From Closterium sp. NIES-65 (taxonomy: Eukaryota > Streptophyta > Zygnematophyceae > Desmidiales > Closteriaceae), in assembly GCA_948144175.1 (NCBI GenBank), contig CANXME010001453.1, forward strand, positions 1,054,001 to 1,118,000: DNA of 64,000 nucleotides. The letters run 5' to 3'. A model generated the notes under the pieces. It made no database searches. It was not told where the DNA came from and saw nothing but the letters and a program-made list of their open reading frames with translations. Of the stretch, positions 41,154-52,716 are shown piece by piece. The position numbers were made by a program, and so were the translations under genes. Every line of letters starts with the position of its first letter. Position 1 is the first letter of the stretch.

Positions 41154-44039
41154 CACCCCCATAGGCAAAGTGGGGGAGAGCAAGGGGTCACATGGCCAGT
41201 CAAGAGAAGCAAAGCAAGCTCAGGGTGGATCACAACGTCACCACACATACTGAGCACAAGCAAAGGGCCACAAGGCCAGTTCACATGCAGAGGTATATAT
41301 GCAACAACAACACTACAGTGATCTCTACCTAGCAGAGCAAGCATGCAGGTATATATATATATATCACTGTACAAGCAACGTCTACAGCAAGTGAGGAAAC
41401 ATGGGCACAAGGCCTAACAAAGTGCAGAAACGCTAATGATCACCAGACGAAAGTGCCTTTGTGAATATATCAGCAGTGTTGGCCCGAGTGGCCACGTGAG
41501 CAAGACGAAGCTGACCACGCTGCTACAACTCTCGAGCAAGGAAGTAACGCAGAGCAATGTGCTTCGTTCTTTGCTCCAGTCTGTGCTCCTGATACAAGGC
41601 AATGGCGGCCTTGTTGTCTACGTACACAACAGGAGGAGAACGAGGCCGCTCTCCCAGGTCGTTCAACACGTAGGTGAGCCAGCGTAACTCCTGTGCAGCC
41701 ATGGCTGTGGCGTAGATCTCAGCCTCACAACTGGAGCTGAGAAGAGAAGACGAGCGTATAGACCGCCAAGAAACAGAGCCAAAGCCAAGACTGAAGGTGT
41801 AACCCTATGATGACCGATGCGTAGCTAGGTCGTCAAACCAAGAAGCGTCTGCGTGACCAGTGAGGACAACGTCGCCTCATCCTCCAAGCACGAGCCCCAT
41901 GCTTGATGTATTGCACAAATAGCGTCGTACCCTTTTAGCAGCATCCATGTGCACCTTTTGTTGCTGATCAAGAGCCACGTAGCGAGCCAGAAGGCCAAGA
42001 GGGTACGCAAGGTCAGGACGAGTGCAGGTCATCAGGTACATGACGCAACCCACTACCTCTGGGTAAGGACCACTTGGCTCTACGGACTCGTTCGAAGGTG
42101 GAGCTGAGAGCGAGTGACCTGTAGCCAGAGAAGTGGCCTGTGCCAAGGACCAGGCGAAGCGGAAGCGCTGAAGGACCTGCTGCACTATGTGTGACTAAGT
42201 CACTGTGATGGTGCGGCATACTCTGTCCCGGGTGATCTGCAAGCCAAGGTAGCTGTGCAGCTCACCCAAGTTTGTGCACGTGTGTCTCTTCTGCAGCTCC
42301 AACTTCACGTCGGTCAGTCCAGCAGTGTCAGCAGTTGTAAAGACCAAGTCGTGGACGTACACGATGATGTAGAATGGCGGCAGAGAAGTGTCGTTGCGTA
42401 GAAACAGCAACGGGTCAGTAGTCAAAGGAGCAAACCCAAGAGCCGCAAGCGTCGTCCTCAGTGTGTCATGCCTCTTGCAAGGCTCATGGCGGAGACTGTA
42501 GACTGGCCGCCAGAGGCTCCAGTGGGTACCAGGAGGGAACGACCCAATGAAGCCAGGTGGGCGGCGCAGCCAGATCTCCTCGTGCAGGCTGCCCTGTAGA
42601 AGGCTGTGCTGAAGTCAAGAGAGTGAAGCTCGCAGTCACTCCGAGCGGCAACGTGCAGCAGCACTCGAAGAGTTGTCATCTTCGGGGTGGGGGAGAAGGT
42701 CTGAAAGAAGTCAACTCCCTCCCGCTGACTAAAGCCTCAAGCAACGTCACGAGCCTTGAAGACAGGCAGAGAACCCGGCAGCCGCTTCACCCTGAAAATC
42801 CACATGCCATCGACGATGTTCGCCCCAGGAGTGGGAACCTCATCGACGTAGGTGCGTGTAGACTTCCATGAAGCCATCTCTGCGTCCATGGCTATCTGCC
42901 ACTGAGAGGAGTACTCACCCGCGATCGCCTCAGCGTAAGAGCGCGGGGTCGGGATGTCTGGAGCATCCGGGTCTTCCTCAGAGGGAAGCAGCATGGCCAT
43001 GAGATGAGGCGCAGCGGCTGCAAGACACTCAATGTGCTCCTGCCTGTCCTCAAGGACGTCCGTGCCAAGAGCACACTCACACGCGACGGACGGAGGACAG
43101 ACAGACTCAAACTCAGCGACAAGACTAGCGGCGTAGTCTAGACGTCACGTAGCAGCAAAGTCAAGAAGCTCAGCGACAAAGGCAGATGCAACAGCAGACT
43201 CAAACGACGGGTTAGTGATAAAAGTGGCTAGGAGACGCGTGACAGTAGGGTGCTCAGCACGAAACCGGTTAGACTTCAGGTCAGCAATGACAGGCACAGA
43301 ATATGCATGAGGAGACGGCAGAGGAACACGCTGCAGAGGAGAGGAAGGACGCAGAGCCATGAGGTGTGTGCTGGGGACAGCCGGCGGACGCGGACGAGGA
43401 ACACGACTACTAGTACGACCAGTGCGGACAGTGCGAAGAGGCGAGACAGGACGCGACGTAGGCTCACGACGCTCAGCAAGATCTCTTGGCTGCTTAGTAT
43501 AAGGAGAGGGAGCAAGCAGTGGTGAGCCAGGCTGTAACGGAAGACCAGTAGACAACGGGAGGCTAAGAACCAGGCGAAGCACAGAGTGAGGCGGTGGCAG
43601 AGACGATGGAGATGGCGGAGCAAAGAACAGTCGTGGCTGTGCAGTGCCACCAGCACTAGCAGCTCCAGCACCTCCACCAGCTCCAGAACCTCCACCTCCA
43701 GCTCCTCGAGCGCCAGCACCACCAGTACAGCGTCAATAGCAGCTCTAGAACCCCCAGCACCAGCATCTCCAGTACCAGCGTCACCAGCAGCTCCAGAACC
43801 TCCAGCAACAGCACCTTCCGTACCAGCGTCACTAACAGCAGCACCCCCAGAACCGGCACCTCCAGCCTCAGGGTCTCCAGCCTCAGCGTCTCAAGCAGTG
43901 GTACCCCTAGACTCAATACCGCCAGCCCCAGCAGCTCCAGTACCTCCACTATGAGCACCTCCGGAACCAGCGACTCCACCACCTCTTGTAGACAAAGTAC
44001 CAGCACCACTCCCAGCTGCAGAGCCCCGAGCTCCAGCAG

Positions 44040-44450
44040 CGCGACCCTGACGGCTAGCATACCAGTCGTGCAGTTGCTAAGGGGAGAGAGGCGCACGCGG
44101 ACGAAGGCGGCCTCTCCAAGGAGACCGCGCACCAGCAGTCTCAGTACCCTCAGGCGCCGCACCCCCAGACTCAGCACCCCCAAGCTCCTCATGCTCAGGC
44201 GCAACACCCCCAGACACAGCACCCCCAGGCGTAGTGCCTCCAGCCTCCTCACGCTCAGCCGCAGCACCTCCACGCTCCTCACGCTCAGGCTCAGCACCCC
44301 CAGGCTCCGTACCCCCAGGGTCAGCAGCCCAAGGCTCCTCACACTCAGGCTCCGCACCCCCAGGCTCAGCACCCCTAGGCTCCTCACACTCAGGCTTTAC
44401 ACTTGAGGCTCAGCACCCTCAGAGACAGCACCCCGAGCAGGACCACCTCC
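44040..44450 (-). repeat. Pentapeptide-repeat linker and QLHDWY motif of element F
   Basis: 15-bp units similar to the GGAEP repeats run from about 44130 to 44440. The motif at about 44050-44095 reads QLHDWYAS, where C, E and I have QELREWFA. Confidence 0.75.
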
Positions 44451-44463
44451 AGTAGGACCTGAG

Positions 44464-45289
44464 TCACCAGTGACCTCCACAGGCGTAGGCACAGGAGGTT
44501 CTACCTGAGAAACACCTGAAGGAGCAGGGCCTTGAGCGGGAAGGGGGTCTACCTGGGGAGGAACTGGAGCGAGAAAGAGCGACGTGGGGGGCGAGGGGCA
44601 GTGCGGTAGGGAAAGAGACAGTAAAAGGGGACAGACTCGTCAAAGGTGACGTCCTGAGACGCAAAGACACGGCATGAGGCGGGGTCGTAAAAATGTCAGC
44701 CAAGCGCGTCAGGGACAAAGCCAAGCAAGACGCAGGGAATGGCGAGAGGGGAGAGCTTGTCTGCACTGGCATCGCGGACAAAGGCACGGGCACCCCAGAC
44801 TCGGAAACGCGACGCATTGCCAACCTCCCCCGTCCAATGCAGTGTGGGCGAAGTCTCCAGCACGGAAACACGGGGCCAGAGGTTGAGCTGATGCGCGGCG
44901 TACCGACCCACAAACGGCCACAGAAAATGGGGGGCAGCTGCATGGATCATGGAGGTACGAGTGACCTCCAAGCGAATGCGGCGCTCAGCAACCCCATTCT
45001 TCTGCGGAGAGGCCGGAAGCGTGAACGTCTGGCGGATGCCGTGCTCCTCACAGTAGGCTCGCAAGAGATCGGCGGAGAACTCACCACCTCTATTAGAGTG
45101 CAGACGCAGGAAAGGAAAGTCCGACTAAAACCGCTCGCGGAGCTGGAGAGGAACAGTGCGGATCCAGTGAATCAAAGCATTAGGGACCTCCCCCTTGCGC
45201 TGCAAGGGGAAGACCGTGGTGTAACGCGTGTAGTCGTCTACAACCAGCAGGAAGTACCACTCGTGGCCCTGTCCCTGGACGCGGGCTAG
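44464..45289 (-). other. Integrase region of element F
   Basis: RQTFTLPASPQKNGVAERRIR carries the catalytic E; AAPHFLWPFVGRYAAHQLNLWPRVS and a CVLLGFVPDALG block follow. It aligns with the integrase of C and E and is decayed. Confidence 0.85.
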
Positions 45290-45700
45290 GCCCCACACGT
45301 CCAGGTGGAGAGTCTGCAGCTGAGCCTCTGTGGGAGGAAACGAGGAGGAGTGAGGAGCGGCGCGCTGCCATCCCTCGACGCAAGAAATTCAGGGGGGCAC
45401 AGGCGAGGGAGGGAGGGCACGTAGAGACCTGGGAAGACCAGAGACCAGGGAGCAAGAGTGCACGCCACGAAGGCGAGTCAGGGAGGGGTGACCAAGGCGG
45501 TGGTGCTAAAGGAGAGTCTGGTGCGACAGGCGACGACACTCACACTGGATAGCTACCTGAGCAGACGCGTACAGCTGAGGAGACAAAGGGGTAGAGCGCA
45601 ACACAGTGGTGAGGGTGTACAGACTGGACCCAGGCTCACGGGCGAACGTGGCCAGGTGGCGGCCGGTCTGAGAGCACGTGCAGATCGCCACACGCTGCCC

Positions 45701-46960
45701 TCAAGGAGTAAAGGTGTCAACCCAATGATCCTGAAGGACGGCGTTGCTCACCAAGTTCGTAGAGAACAAGGGGAGGTGGAGACCAGACAGCTCACCAGAC
45801 GGGACCGCCAGACATGGAAGCATAGTGGAAGACCGTGCAAGCACTGGGCCCCAAGAGGGGTCAGCCAGTGAGACAGTGACAGGTGCAGGGAGGGGAGGGT
45901 CTGTGGTGCTGTCGCGAAAGAAACAGCGGGAAGCACCAGAGTCAAGTGTAAAGGTGTGCAAGGCCTGTGCGGACGCAGTACCAGGGGGAGCAGACTCACG
46001 AGCACCTAGAGCTGCAGGTGCTATATCTAGGGCTATACCGGGGTCAGGCGGCACACACAAGTAGCAGTCACCCTTAGCACTAACAGTCAATGCATACATG
46101 GCAACAAGAATAGCATCATAATCAAGATCAAAGATAGGTACATCACGCCTAAGCAGGTCTGCCCAGTTGGGGAACTCAGTAGCATCAAGAAACTTGACGT
46201 GCCAGACGACGCTAAGCCGAGCGAAGCAGCGGTACTCGGTGTGAAAGCCTGTGCACTGGCGACCAGCATAGGGACCTCCGCGATTGATATAGGGGCAGTG
46301 ACCAGGATCCCCAGACGCCCCACACCCGGCATACCAATCATGAAGCTGCTGGGAAGGGGGGGTTTGGCGCTGACGCTGCTGCCCCTGGCCACCACTGGTC
46401 TCACCCAAGCTCCCACCGCCGCCACCACCACCACTCCCCCCTCCGCCACCACCGCTGCCGCCACCGCCACTGCTCCCTGCACCACCACCGCCCCCACCAC
46501 CACCTCCACCCCCACCACCTCCACCTCCCCCGCCGCATCCACCACTGCCCCCTCCACCGCCACGTCCGCCACCCCTGCCTCCCCTGGAGCCGCTGCGCTT
46601 CCCACTAGGAGAAGAAGCAGCTGCGACCTTCTCAGCACCAAGGAGGTCGACAGCAGCAGCTGCGGAGGCGTAGGAGGGGGTAAGAGGGGAGGGGGAGCAC
46701 TCCTCAAAGAGGGGAGTGCGAGGAGTACCACGAGCAGCACCTACAGCGAAGATGTTCTTCTCTGCTGCTAGGAGGTGCTTCTTGAAGTCAGCGATTGTGA
46801 GAGTGGTAGGGTCTAGGGCTAGGAAGTGGTCCCTGATGGAGCTAAGAGTGTCAAGGAGGCGGGTGACGAGGAAATAGAGAGTGAAGTACATCTTGAGGGG
46901 GGGGGGGGGGGTTCTCGACGCAGAACTCGCCTGGAAGGGCGGCACGAAAGCGAGTGTCAC
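45701..46960 (-). CDS. Gag C-terminus, glycine tract, knuckle and protease of element F
   Basis: A 419-residue open stretch runs in one frame from gag into protease, showing that the family makes gag and protease as one polyprotein. Order: MYFTLYFLVTRLLDTL (gag C-terminus) near residue 25, a glycine tract near residues 125-180, TPPSQQLHDWYAG near residue 200, the knuckle CPYINRG ... RQCTGFHTEYRCF, the conserved YLCVPPDPGI, and the protease block FTLDSGASRCFFRD near residue 330. Protease cleaves the polyprotein in virus-like particles. It is part of a fossil element. The printed start is only where the open reading begins. Confidence 0.88.
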   Translation of the reverse strand: MTLAFVPPFQASSASRTPPPPLKMYFTLYFLVTRLLDTLSSIRDHFLALDPTTLTIADFKKHLLAAEKNIFAVGAARGTPRTPLFEECSPSPLTPSYASAAAAVDLLGAEKVAAASSPSGKRSGSRGGRGGGRGGGGGSGGCGGGGGGGGGGGGGGGGGGAGSSGGGGSGGGGGGSGGGGGGGSLGETSGGQGQQRQRQTPPSQQLHDWYAGCGASGDPGHCPYINRGGPYAGRQCTGFHTEYRCFARLSVVWHVKFLDATEFPNWADLLRRDVPIFDLDYDAILVAMYALTVSAKGDCYLCVPPDPGIALDIAPAALGARESAPPGTASAQALHTFTLDSGASRCFFRDSTTDPPLPAPVTVSLADPSWGPVLARSSTMLPCLAVPSGELSGLHLPLFSTNLVSNAVLQDHWVDTFTP

Positions 46961-47770
46961 TAGTGCAAAGGTGAGAAATGAGGTCCTCAGCAGTGGTAAA
47001 CCAGGACAGGTCTGGGAACAGGTGGGGTAACATGAGCAGACCTAGGGCTGCAGTGGCCAGGGAGGAGTAGCGCGCAACTACAGCGTCATACAGTGCCTTA
47101 GCAGCTTTGTGCTGGCTGAAATGTGCGCGCTCAGTGATCAGCAGATAATTTCGAATAGCTGGGCGTGCAGCAGCATTTCGAGTCTGGCACTGTGAGCGTT
47201 CGAGAGCGGTAGCATCGTCAGCAGGAGCAACGGCAGTGCCAGACGCGTAATCGAACAGTGAAACGCCGTCTTTGGCATCAGTCAGAAGAACAGTTGGAGA
47301 TCGTCGAGCCTCGTGGTGAACTATATCGAGCGATCGTCAGGCTCAAACGCGAGAACATTTAGTGTCGCCATAATCGCTGTGCAGGCAAAGGCAGTAGGCA
47401 AAGGCAGTAAGCAGCAGGCAGCAGGCAAAGGGCGCGAGCAGCAAGGGCGGCGCTCAAAGCAAGCGCACGGAGCTCAGGCAGCGCGCGGGGCAGCAGCAGG
47501 CCGCGCGCAGGCTGCAGAGGCGCGGCTCGAGCACGTAGGGCGCCGCGCGTGGCTGCAAAGGGCCGCGCGCGAGCTGTTAGAGCGCGGCGCGGGCTGCGCG
47601 GACGGTGCGCGGGGCAGCTGCCAGCCATGCGCGCGCTGCGCGGGCTCGACGCGGGCTGCGTGAGCGGTGCACGGGGCAGGTGCAGACCGCGCGCGCGCTG
47701 CGCGGGCTGCGCAGGCGATGCGCGGGGCGCGACGCGGCTGCCGAGGCGTGACGCGAGCAGGGAGGGCGAC

Positions 47771-48138
47771 TGTGAGAGTACGACGGCTTATGCTGGCTTT
47801 GCTAACTTGCCTGGACTTTATTACGCTATATCTAGCTTGGTTTTTATTTATCATGCATAGATATGCTTGATTTCCTACGTTAGGTGCATTCCTATATTTT
47901 ATTATAGTTATAGCACCGAACCAGGTTACGTACACCGAACTCAAGCCTATTCGGTTTCCACCGAATTGCTTTCTACTGTTCGAGAAGGTTCTGTTCGGGA
48001 CGCTTCGCGACCCTCAGAACATTCGCGTAACACCTAGGTTACCTGCCTTGTGTCGAGCCTATATATAGCCTCGTGTTGTACCCAGGTGGATCATTCAATT
48101 CAAACTCTCTTTTCTGAGCTCGATCCTAGATCCTCACA
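47771..48138 (+). repeat. 5' LTR of Gypsy piece G (368 bp)
   Basis: TG...CA ends, a two-base spacer and a tRNA-like primer site follow. No second copy is in the window. Confidence 0.7.
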
Positions 48139-49238
48139 CTTGGTAATCAGAGCCCGTTTATACGAAAAAGTTTTTCGACCGCTAAAACCGAGTCTTCAAA
48201 AACCGCGGGGGCGACGCAGATAAACACCGATTTTGGGTACGTAAAACCGGTTCCGTATTTTTCGCTCCTCCTCGTTTTGGTTTTATCGAATGCGCAATGT
48301 CAGGCATGGAGGGCTACGGCGACAATTACGCGACATTGAGCGACAATGCAAGCCTCCGCACCGACATGGAGCAGACGCAGACGGCGATCCAACGACTCGA
48401 GGCCCTTCTGACACACCAACCAGGAGCCGCCACCGCAGCAGCAGCGAACGGAGCAGCGACAACACCAGCAATAGTGGCGACACCGACATTTCACGGACCG
48501 GTGGCACCACTGTCGCCGAACCTCAAAGTAGCACGCCCGAGGCTCCCCAAAGCGTTCGATCCCAGCGTGAAAGGATCCGACGTTTGACGATTCGTGGCAA
48601 CCCTCAAAATTTACTTCGAGGCCATTGGCTGTTCGACCTTGACACACGACGCAACAATGATTTGGCTTTCACCGACACTGTTACGTGGGCTGGCATTAGA
48701 GTGGATTTACTACACTGACGTGGCCCGCGGGGAAAAAACGTGGCAGCAGTTTTGGGCAGACCTCATCGAACGTTTCAAACCCATTAATACGACCTACATG
48801 GCGCGGCAGCAGATACACCGTCACAAACAGTACGGTAGTGTAGCGCAATTTACACAGCAAATGGAGCTACTGTTCAAATGCATCATGGACCTGACCGAAG
48901 GCGGAAAAATCCAGGCCTACACAGAAGGGTTAAAATTAGAGATTCGTCGATAGGTCATCGCAGTGAATTACAACAGTTACCGCGACATCGTGCGTGCTGC
49001 CGAGCAATACGACGCATTTACTCGAGGTCAACCCAAAACACGATGTTTCGCGCCAAATCGCACATTCGGCACGGAGCGATCGGCATCCCCCACGTTCGCC
49101 GAACCGATGGACATCGACAAATACGGCGCAAAGCAGCAGCCAACAAAATGCGAATTTTGTGGCGCAGTGGGGCATCAATTTTTGTCGAGCTACAAAATGA
49201 AAAAGGCACATGTGGCACTGCCGGATGGTAACAGTGGT
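47771..49238 (+). mobile_element. Gypsy element piece G: 5' LTR and gag
   Basis: The LTR is 47771-48138 (TGTGAGAG...CCTCACA), with a TATATATAG box near 48060, then CT and a primer site TGGTAATCAGAGCC at 48141. Gag follows: a coiled N-terminus (TDMEQTQTAIQRLEALL) near 48360, a Retrotrans_gag-type core (WADLIERFKPINTTYMARQQI) near 48760, and a knuckle CEFCGAVGH near 49150. Protease, RT and a matching 3' LTR are not found directly after it. It is broken, with several breaks. Confidence 0.75.
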
Positions 49239-51690
49239 GTCAGAATGTAATTGTATACATTACTATAACTGCCTGTAGTGTAGACCTAGTGTAATTATAT
49301 TGCGTTCATGTTAGGTGGTGCACCCTTTTCCTTCACTATATCTTGTACAACTTTCTATAGTGAAACCCTCATTCTCCTTCTCAAACTTGCTCGATACTTT
49401 CCTTCAACTCGATCTTCTCCTACCTCACTAGCCATGGCTCCTAAGTTACGCTAGTTTCTTGACAAGTGGAGCACCCCCAAAGCCAAAAAACGGGAATCGC
49501 CAGTAGCCGCGGATCGACCTGGCGATCGCGTAAAGATCCAAAAAGCAAGGAAAGGTGACGACGTGGCGACTTCGGAGCGGGTGAAAAAAGGGGAAAATGA
49601 TGGCGCGAATATAAAACGTCACGACCGGCCGGCATCAGAGGAAATCGCCGAGGTGAATGGAGGCTCCGCGGAAAGAATTCATTTAAAGTATCCTATAAAT
49701 ATAAATATACTTTAAAGCAAGAATTCATTTAAAGTATCCTATAAAGATACTCTAACGAAAAATATTCAGGGGAGATTTAGAGGCCAAGAAAATACATTTA
49801 GAAATTATTCAGGTACCTGAGAAGCTGGGCAAAGTACTACGGAGCATAGAGAAGGGTCGTGCGTTCTGTGGAGTTAATATTCTCTCCCCACAGCATAGTG
49901 TTAAGGCTCCTTGTTGCCCATAGGTGAAGCCTACACAGCTGCCAAGGCTTAGAGGAAAATTCTAGGCTCCTGAAAAGTTGTACAAGCCTCGGAAAAATCC
50001 TCCTACCCCCCAGGTGAAGTTGGAAAGTGCTGAGTCAGGTATAGGAAATAGGGATGGTATTCAGTTTGATGTACCCTATGATCCAATTAATGAGACTCTC
50101 TTTGGCTACTCAGCGCAGCAGGCACCACTACTCCTCAAGGTGGTATGCAAGGGACGACGCCTCTAGGCACTAGTCGACAGTGGTGCATCTCACTCGGTGT
50201 GTGACCGCGGGACGTTGGAGAAAATTGGGGAACCTTCCGAGGAGACCAAGTTCTCGGCAACGATGGTGGACGGTACGAAACTTCCTATCCACGGCGAAGC
50301 ATCACTGCAGCTGCACATAGGGCCGCTAAGGTGGAAGCCGACGTCGCCGATCACGAACATCAATGGGTTAGATTTCATCTTGGGGCGAGATTTCTTCAAG
50401 CGGTTCAACCCCGAGATCGATTGGGTCAACAAGAAGGTGTGCATCTATAACAACGGGAAGCGGATAGCACTACGAAGCTGGACGGATACAGCGAACATTC
50501 CTGGAACGACATTAGCACGGTTTGAACAGACGCTGAACGAGAATTACACGGGATACATAGCACTGGTTATGGCACCAGCAGAGGAGGAGAAGCTGAATAC
50601 AGAGCTACCTACAGCAGTGAAGGAGGTCTTGGAGCAGTACAAGGATATAATGCCCGACAACCTAACTACAGGCATACCTCAAGCCCGCACCCACGAGCAC
50701 GAGATCGTGGAGGAACAAGATAGCAGCGCCACTGATCGACCCACTGAGAAAGGATACACCCTACAAATGGGATACTCCTCATCAGCAAACCATGGAGCAG
50801 CTACAAACAGCACTGACTACAGCGCCAGTACTCATCCTACCGGATCCAGACAAGGACTGCGTGGTGGAAGGAGACGCTAGTGACCAAGCAGTCGGAGCAG
50901 TACTGATGCAAGATCACGGAAACAGTTTACAGCCTATCGCCTACCTCAGTAAAAAGCTATACGGAGCATAGCTGAACTACCCCATACATAACAAGGAAGC
51001 CTTAGCCATAGTCGTAGCCTTCAAGGCGCGAAGGTGTTACCTAGAGGGAGCCAAGACTACAGTCTATACTGGCCACTGCAGTCTCAAATACCTGAAGTCG
51101 CAGCCGACACTCTCACGACGACAGGTGCGGTGGGTGGACTTTTTGGAAACTCATTTCCACTACGACATAGTCTACAAACCCGGGCTTCACAACAAGGCAG
51201 ACGCGTTGAGCCGCCCCGGTCATGTAGGAGGCATTCAGCTTGACGGGATGAACCCTCTGCTCAAGGGTTTTTTTTCAAAATGGGTACTTCGTAGACGCAG
51301 AGATTGCTACAGCACAGACAAAGAAGCTGTTACAGTGGGAGAAAGACTTAGCGGTAAGGAAGGGTTCAGGAAAGATTTGAGTACCGAATTACGCCCCGTT
51401 ACGGCAGATCCTACTGGAGGAGTTTCATGACGTACCATACGCGGGACATTTCGGGAGCAACAAGAGGTTAGCAGGAATAGCAAAGTATTACTACTGGTAA
51501 ACGATGGCAGCAGACGTGCAGCAGTTCGTCACCTCTTGAGACACGTGCCAGCGGATGAAGAGTAGCAAGCACAAAAAAGCAGGGTTACTTCAGCCTCTAC
51601 CCGTACCGGAGGAGCCATGGCAGGTCCTACGCCTCGACTTCATCACAGGACTCCCTTCGACCTCACGGGGACACGATTCTATCCCCTACA
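49239..51690 (+). mobile_element. Gypsy element piece K: possible LTR, gag remnant, protease, RNase H, integrase
   Basis: It starts TGTCAGAATG and may open with an LTR (to about 49430), though no primer site is evident. Parts: a basic gag remnant from about 49435, protease (ALVDSGASHS-type block near 50165, then LDFILGRDFF near 50370), RNase H (VVEGDASDQAVGAVLMQD near 50870; LNYPIHNKEALAIV near 50970), and the integrase zinc region with [18 protein letters not shown] near 51620. A 27-bp phrase AAGAATTCATTTAAAGTATCC... occurs twice at 49672 and 49720. Reverse transcriptase is not visible. It is broken with many breaks and older-looking; whether it belongs with piece G is unclear. Confidence 0.7.
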
Positions 51691-52330
51691 GTGGTCACCT
51701 GCCGACCAGGCCTATCATACTCAGCGGGCCAACTCGCCAACTATCTCAGCGAACCCGGGATCGCGCACTCCACCACCTCGTCAGCACACCAACGATTGGC
51801 TTAACCTACTACAAAACCGGAACCTTGACGCCTAAACTAATCGGCTACGTAGACGCTGATCACGCTGGTGACACTAATAACAGACGATCATGCACCGGCT
51901 CCATCTATCGCCTTGAGCCCATCGGTCCTATCTCATAGCATTCGAGCAAGAAAGAACTAATTGCTCTCTCCTTTACTAAAGCTGAATACATAGCACTCTG
52001 CCCAACCACCAAGGAAGGACTATATCTTCGCGAACTACTGGAAGAAGCAAAGCTGGCCCAGTTACCCAGCTTCTCCCTCTGCTGGGACAATCAATCTGCA
52101 ATTCGCATAGCGAACAACAACTTGTTCGCGAACCGAACGAAGCACATCGCCCTCCGCAACTTCTTCGTGAAGTACGAGATCGAGAAAGGGAGACTCCAAC
52201 TATCCTACTGCCCCACGTCCGAGATGGCAGCAGATTACTTGACCAAGAATCTCGGAAATCAGAAGTCCGATTACTGCATGCTGCTGACTAGACAAGGCCA
52301 CTTCACTAGCAACGTCACTCCTGAAGCAAA
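51690..52330 (+). other. RNase H segment of element D
   Basis: [56 protein letters not shown] and NRTKHIALRNFFVKYEI are the Copia RNase H blocks, followed by the purine tract AAAGGGGGGTG and the 3' LTR. Confidence 0.88.
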
Positions 52331-52336
52331 GGGGGG

Positions 52337-52560
52337 TGTTGGAAACATGTAGTTTGCGCTTTTGATGTATCGAAACACTGAATTATAAGCAAGGCGAACT
52401 AAAGCGAAGCAACAAATCAACCGAAGAGGTTGACAGAAATTCAACAGCAAGAGTTTAAATGAAGGTGAAAGGTCAGCGACCTTTGACTCGCTGAAGGCAA
52501 CGCGACAGCAAGGATAGATAACTGACTCGATGTTTAGCAGTTACCCGAGTCGTCGCTGTA
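52337..52560 (+). repeat. 3' LTR of element D (partial)
   Basis: TGTTGGAAACATG... aligns with the first half of 27371-27806, with more than 10% differences. Confidence 0.85.
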
Positions 52561-52709
52561 CTGTGCTGTGAGAAGTGGATGGCCGGCAGTGACTGTGAGG
52601 CTGGCGAGCTGGCAACTGGGGCGAGTGAGCGGATCTACTGGGTTGCGAGCGCCTGGCTTGTACTCTATCCTGTAGTGGAAACTCCCCTCCATGAACTCCA
52701 TCAATCTAG
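52561..52709. other. Short spacer between D and Gypsy element J
   Basis: No gene or repeat seen. Confidence 0.5.
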
Positions 52710-52716
52710 CCTGGCA

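Larger units (their letters stand above)
41021..47770 (-). mobile_element. Short-LTR Copia element F (3' LTR present, 5' LTR not found)
   Basis: On the minus strand: leader (about 47370-47770), gag remnants (about 46600-47360), glycine tract, QLHDWYAG motif and knuckle (about 46200-46370), protease (about 45720-46000), pre-integrase and integrase (about 44460-45540), pentapeptide linker with QLHDWYAS motif (about 44040-44450), RT (about 42200-43000), RNase H (about 41420-42060), polypurine tract and 3' LTR (41021-41153). The 5' end stops where a Gypsy LTR begins at 47771. It is the most diverged of the autonomous-type short-LTR copies. It is broken in many places; age cannot be taken from an LTR pair. 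Confidence 0.88.
27371..52560 (+). mobile_element. Old long-LTR Copia element D, split by at least five insertions
   Basis: The 5' LTR is 27371-27806 (436 bp), followed by primer site TGGTATCAGAGC at 27807. Parts: gag (about 28300-28586, 35973-36146 and 37699-38050), protease (about 38240-38700), pre-integrase (WLQRLGHPS, then CGTCFTC; 39060-39240), integrase (about 39250-39990), RT (40458-41020), RNase H (about 51690-52330), purine tract AAAGGGGGGTG, and a partial 3' LTR from 52337. LTR divergence exceeds 10% by eye, making D one of the oldest residents. Elements E, B2 and F and two Gypsy pieces interrupt it. The boundary with the right-hand Gypsy piece near 51690 is not a clean insertion junction. 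D is broken in many places. Confidence 0.85.

Noticed and set aside
49239-49434. A further short-LTR Copia 5' LTR
   Set aside because: It begins TGTCAGAATG and has GCCTGTAGTG, but lacks the full core and no primer site follows; kept only as a possible LTR of the Gypsy piece.
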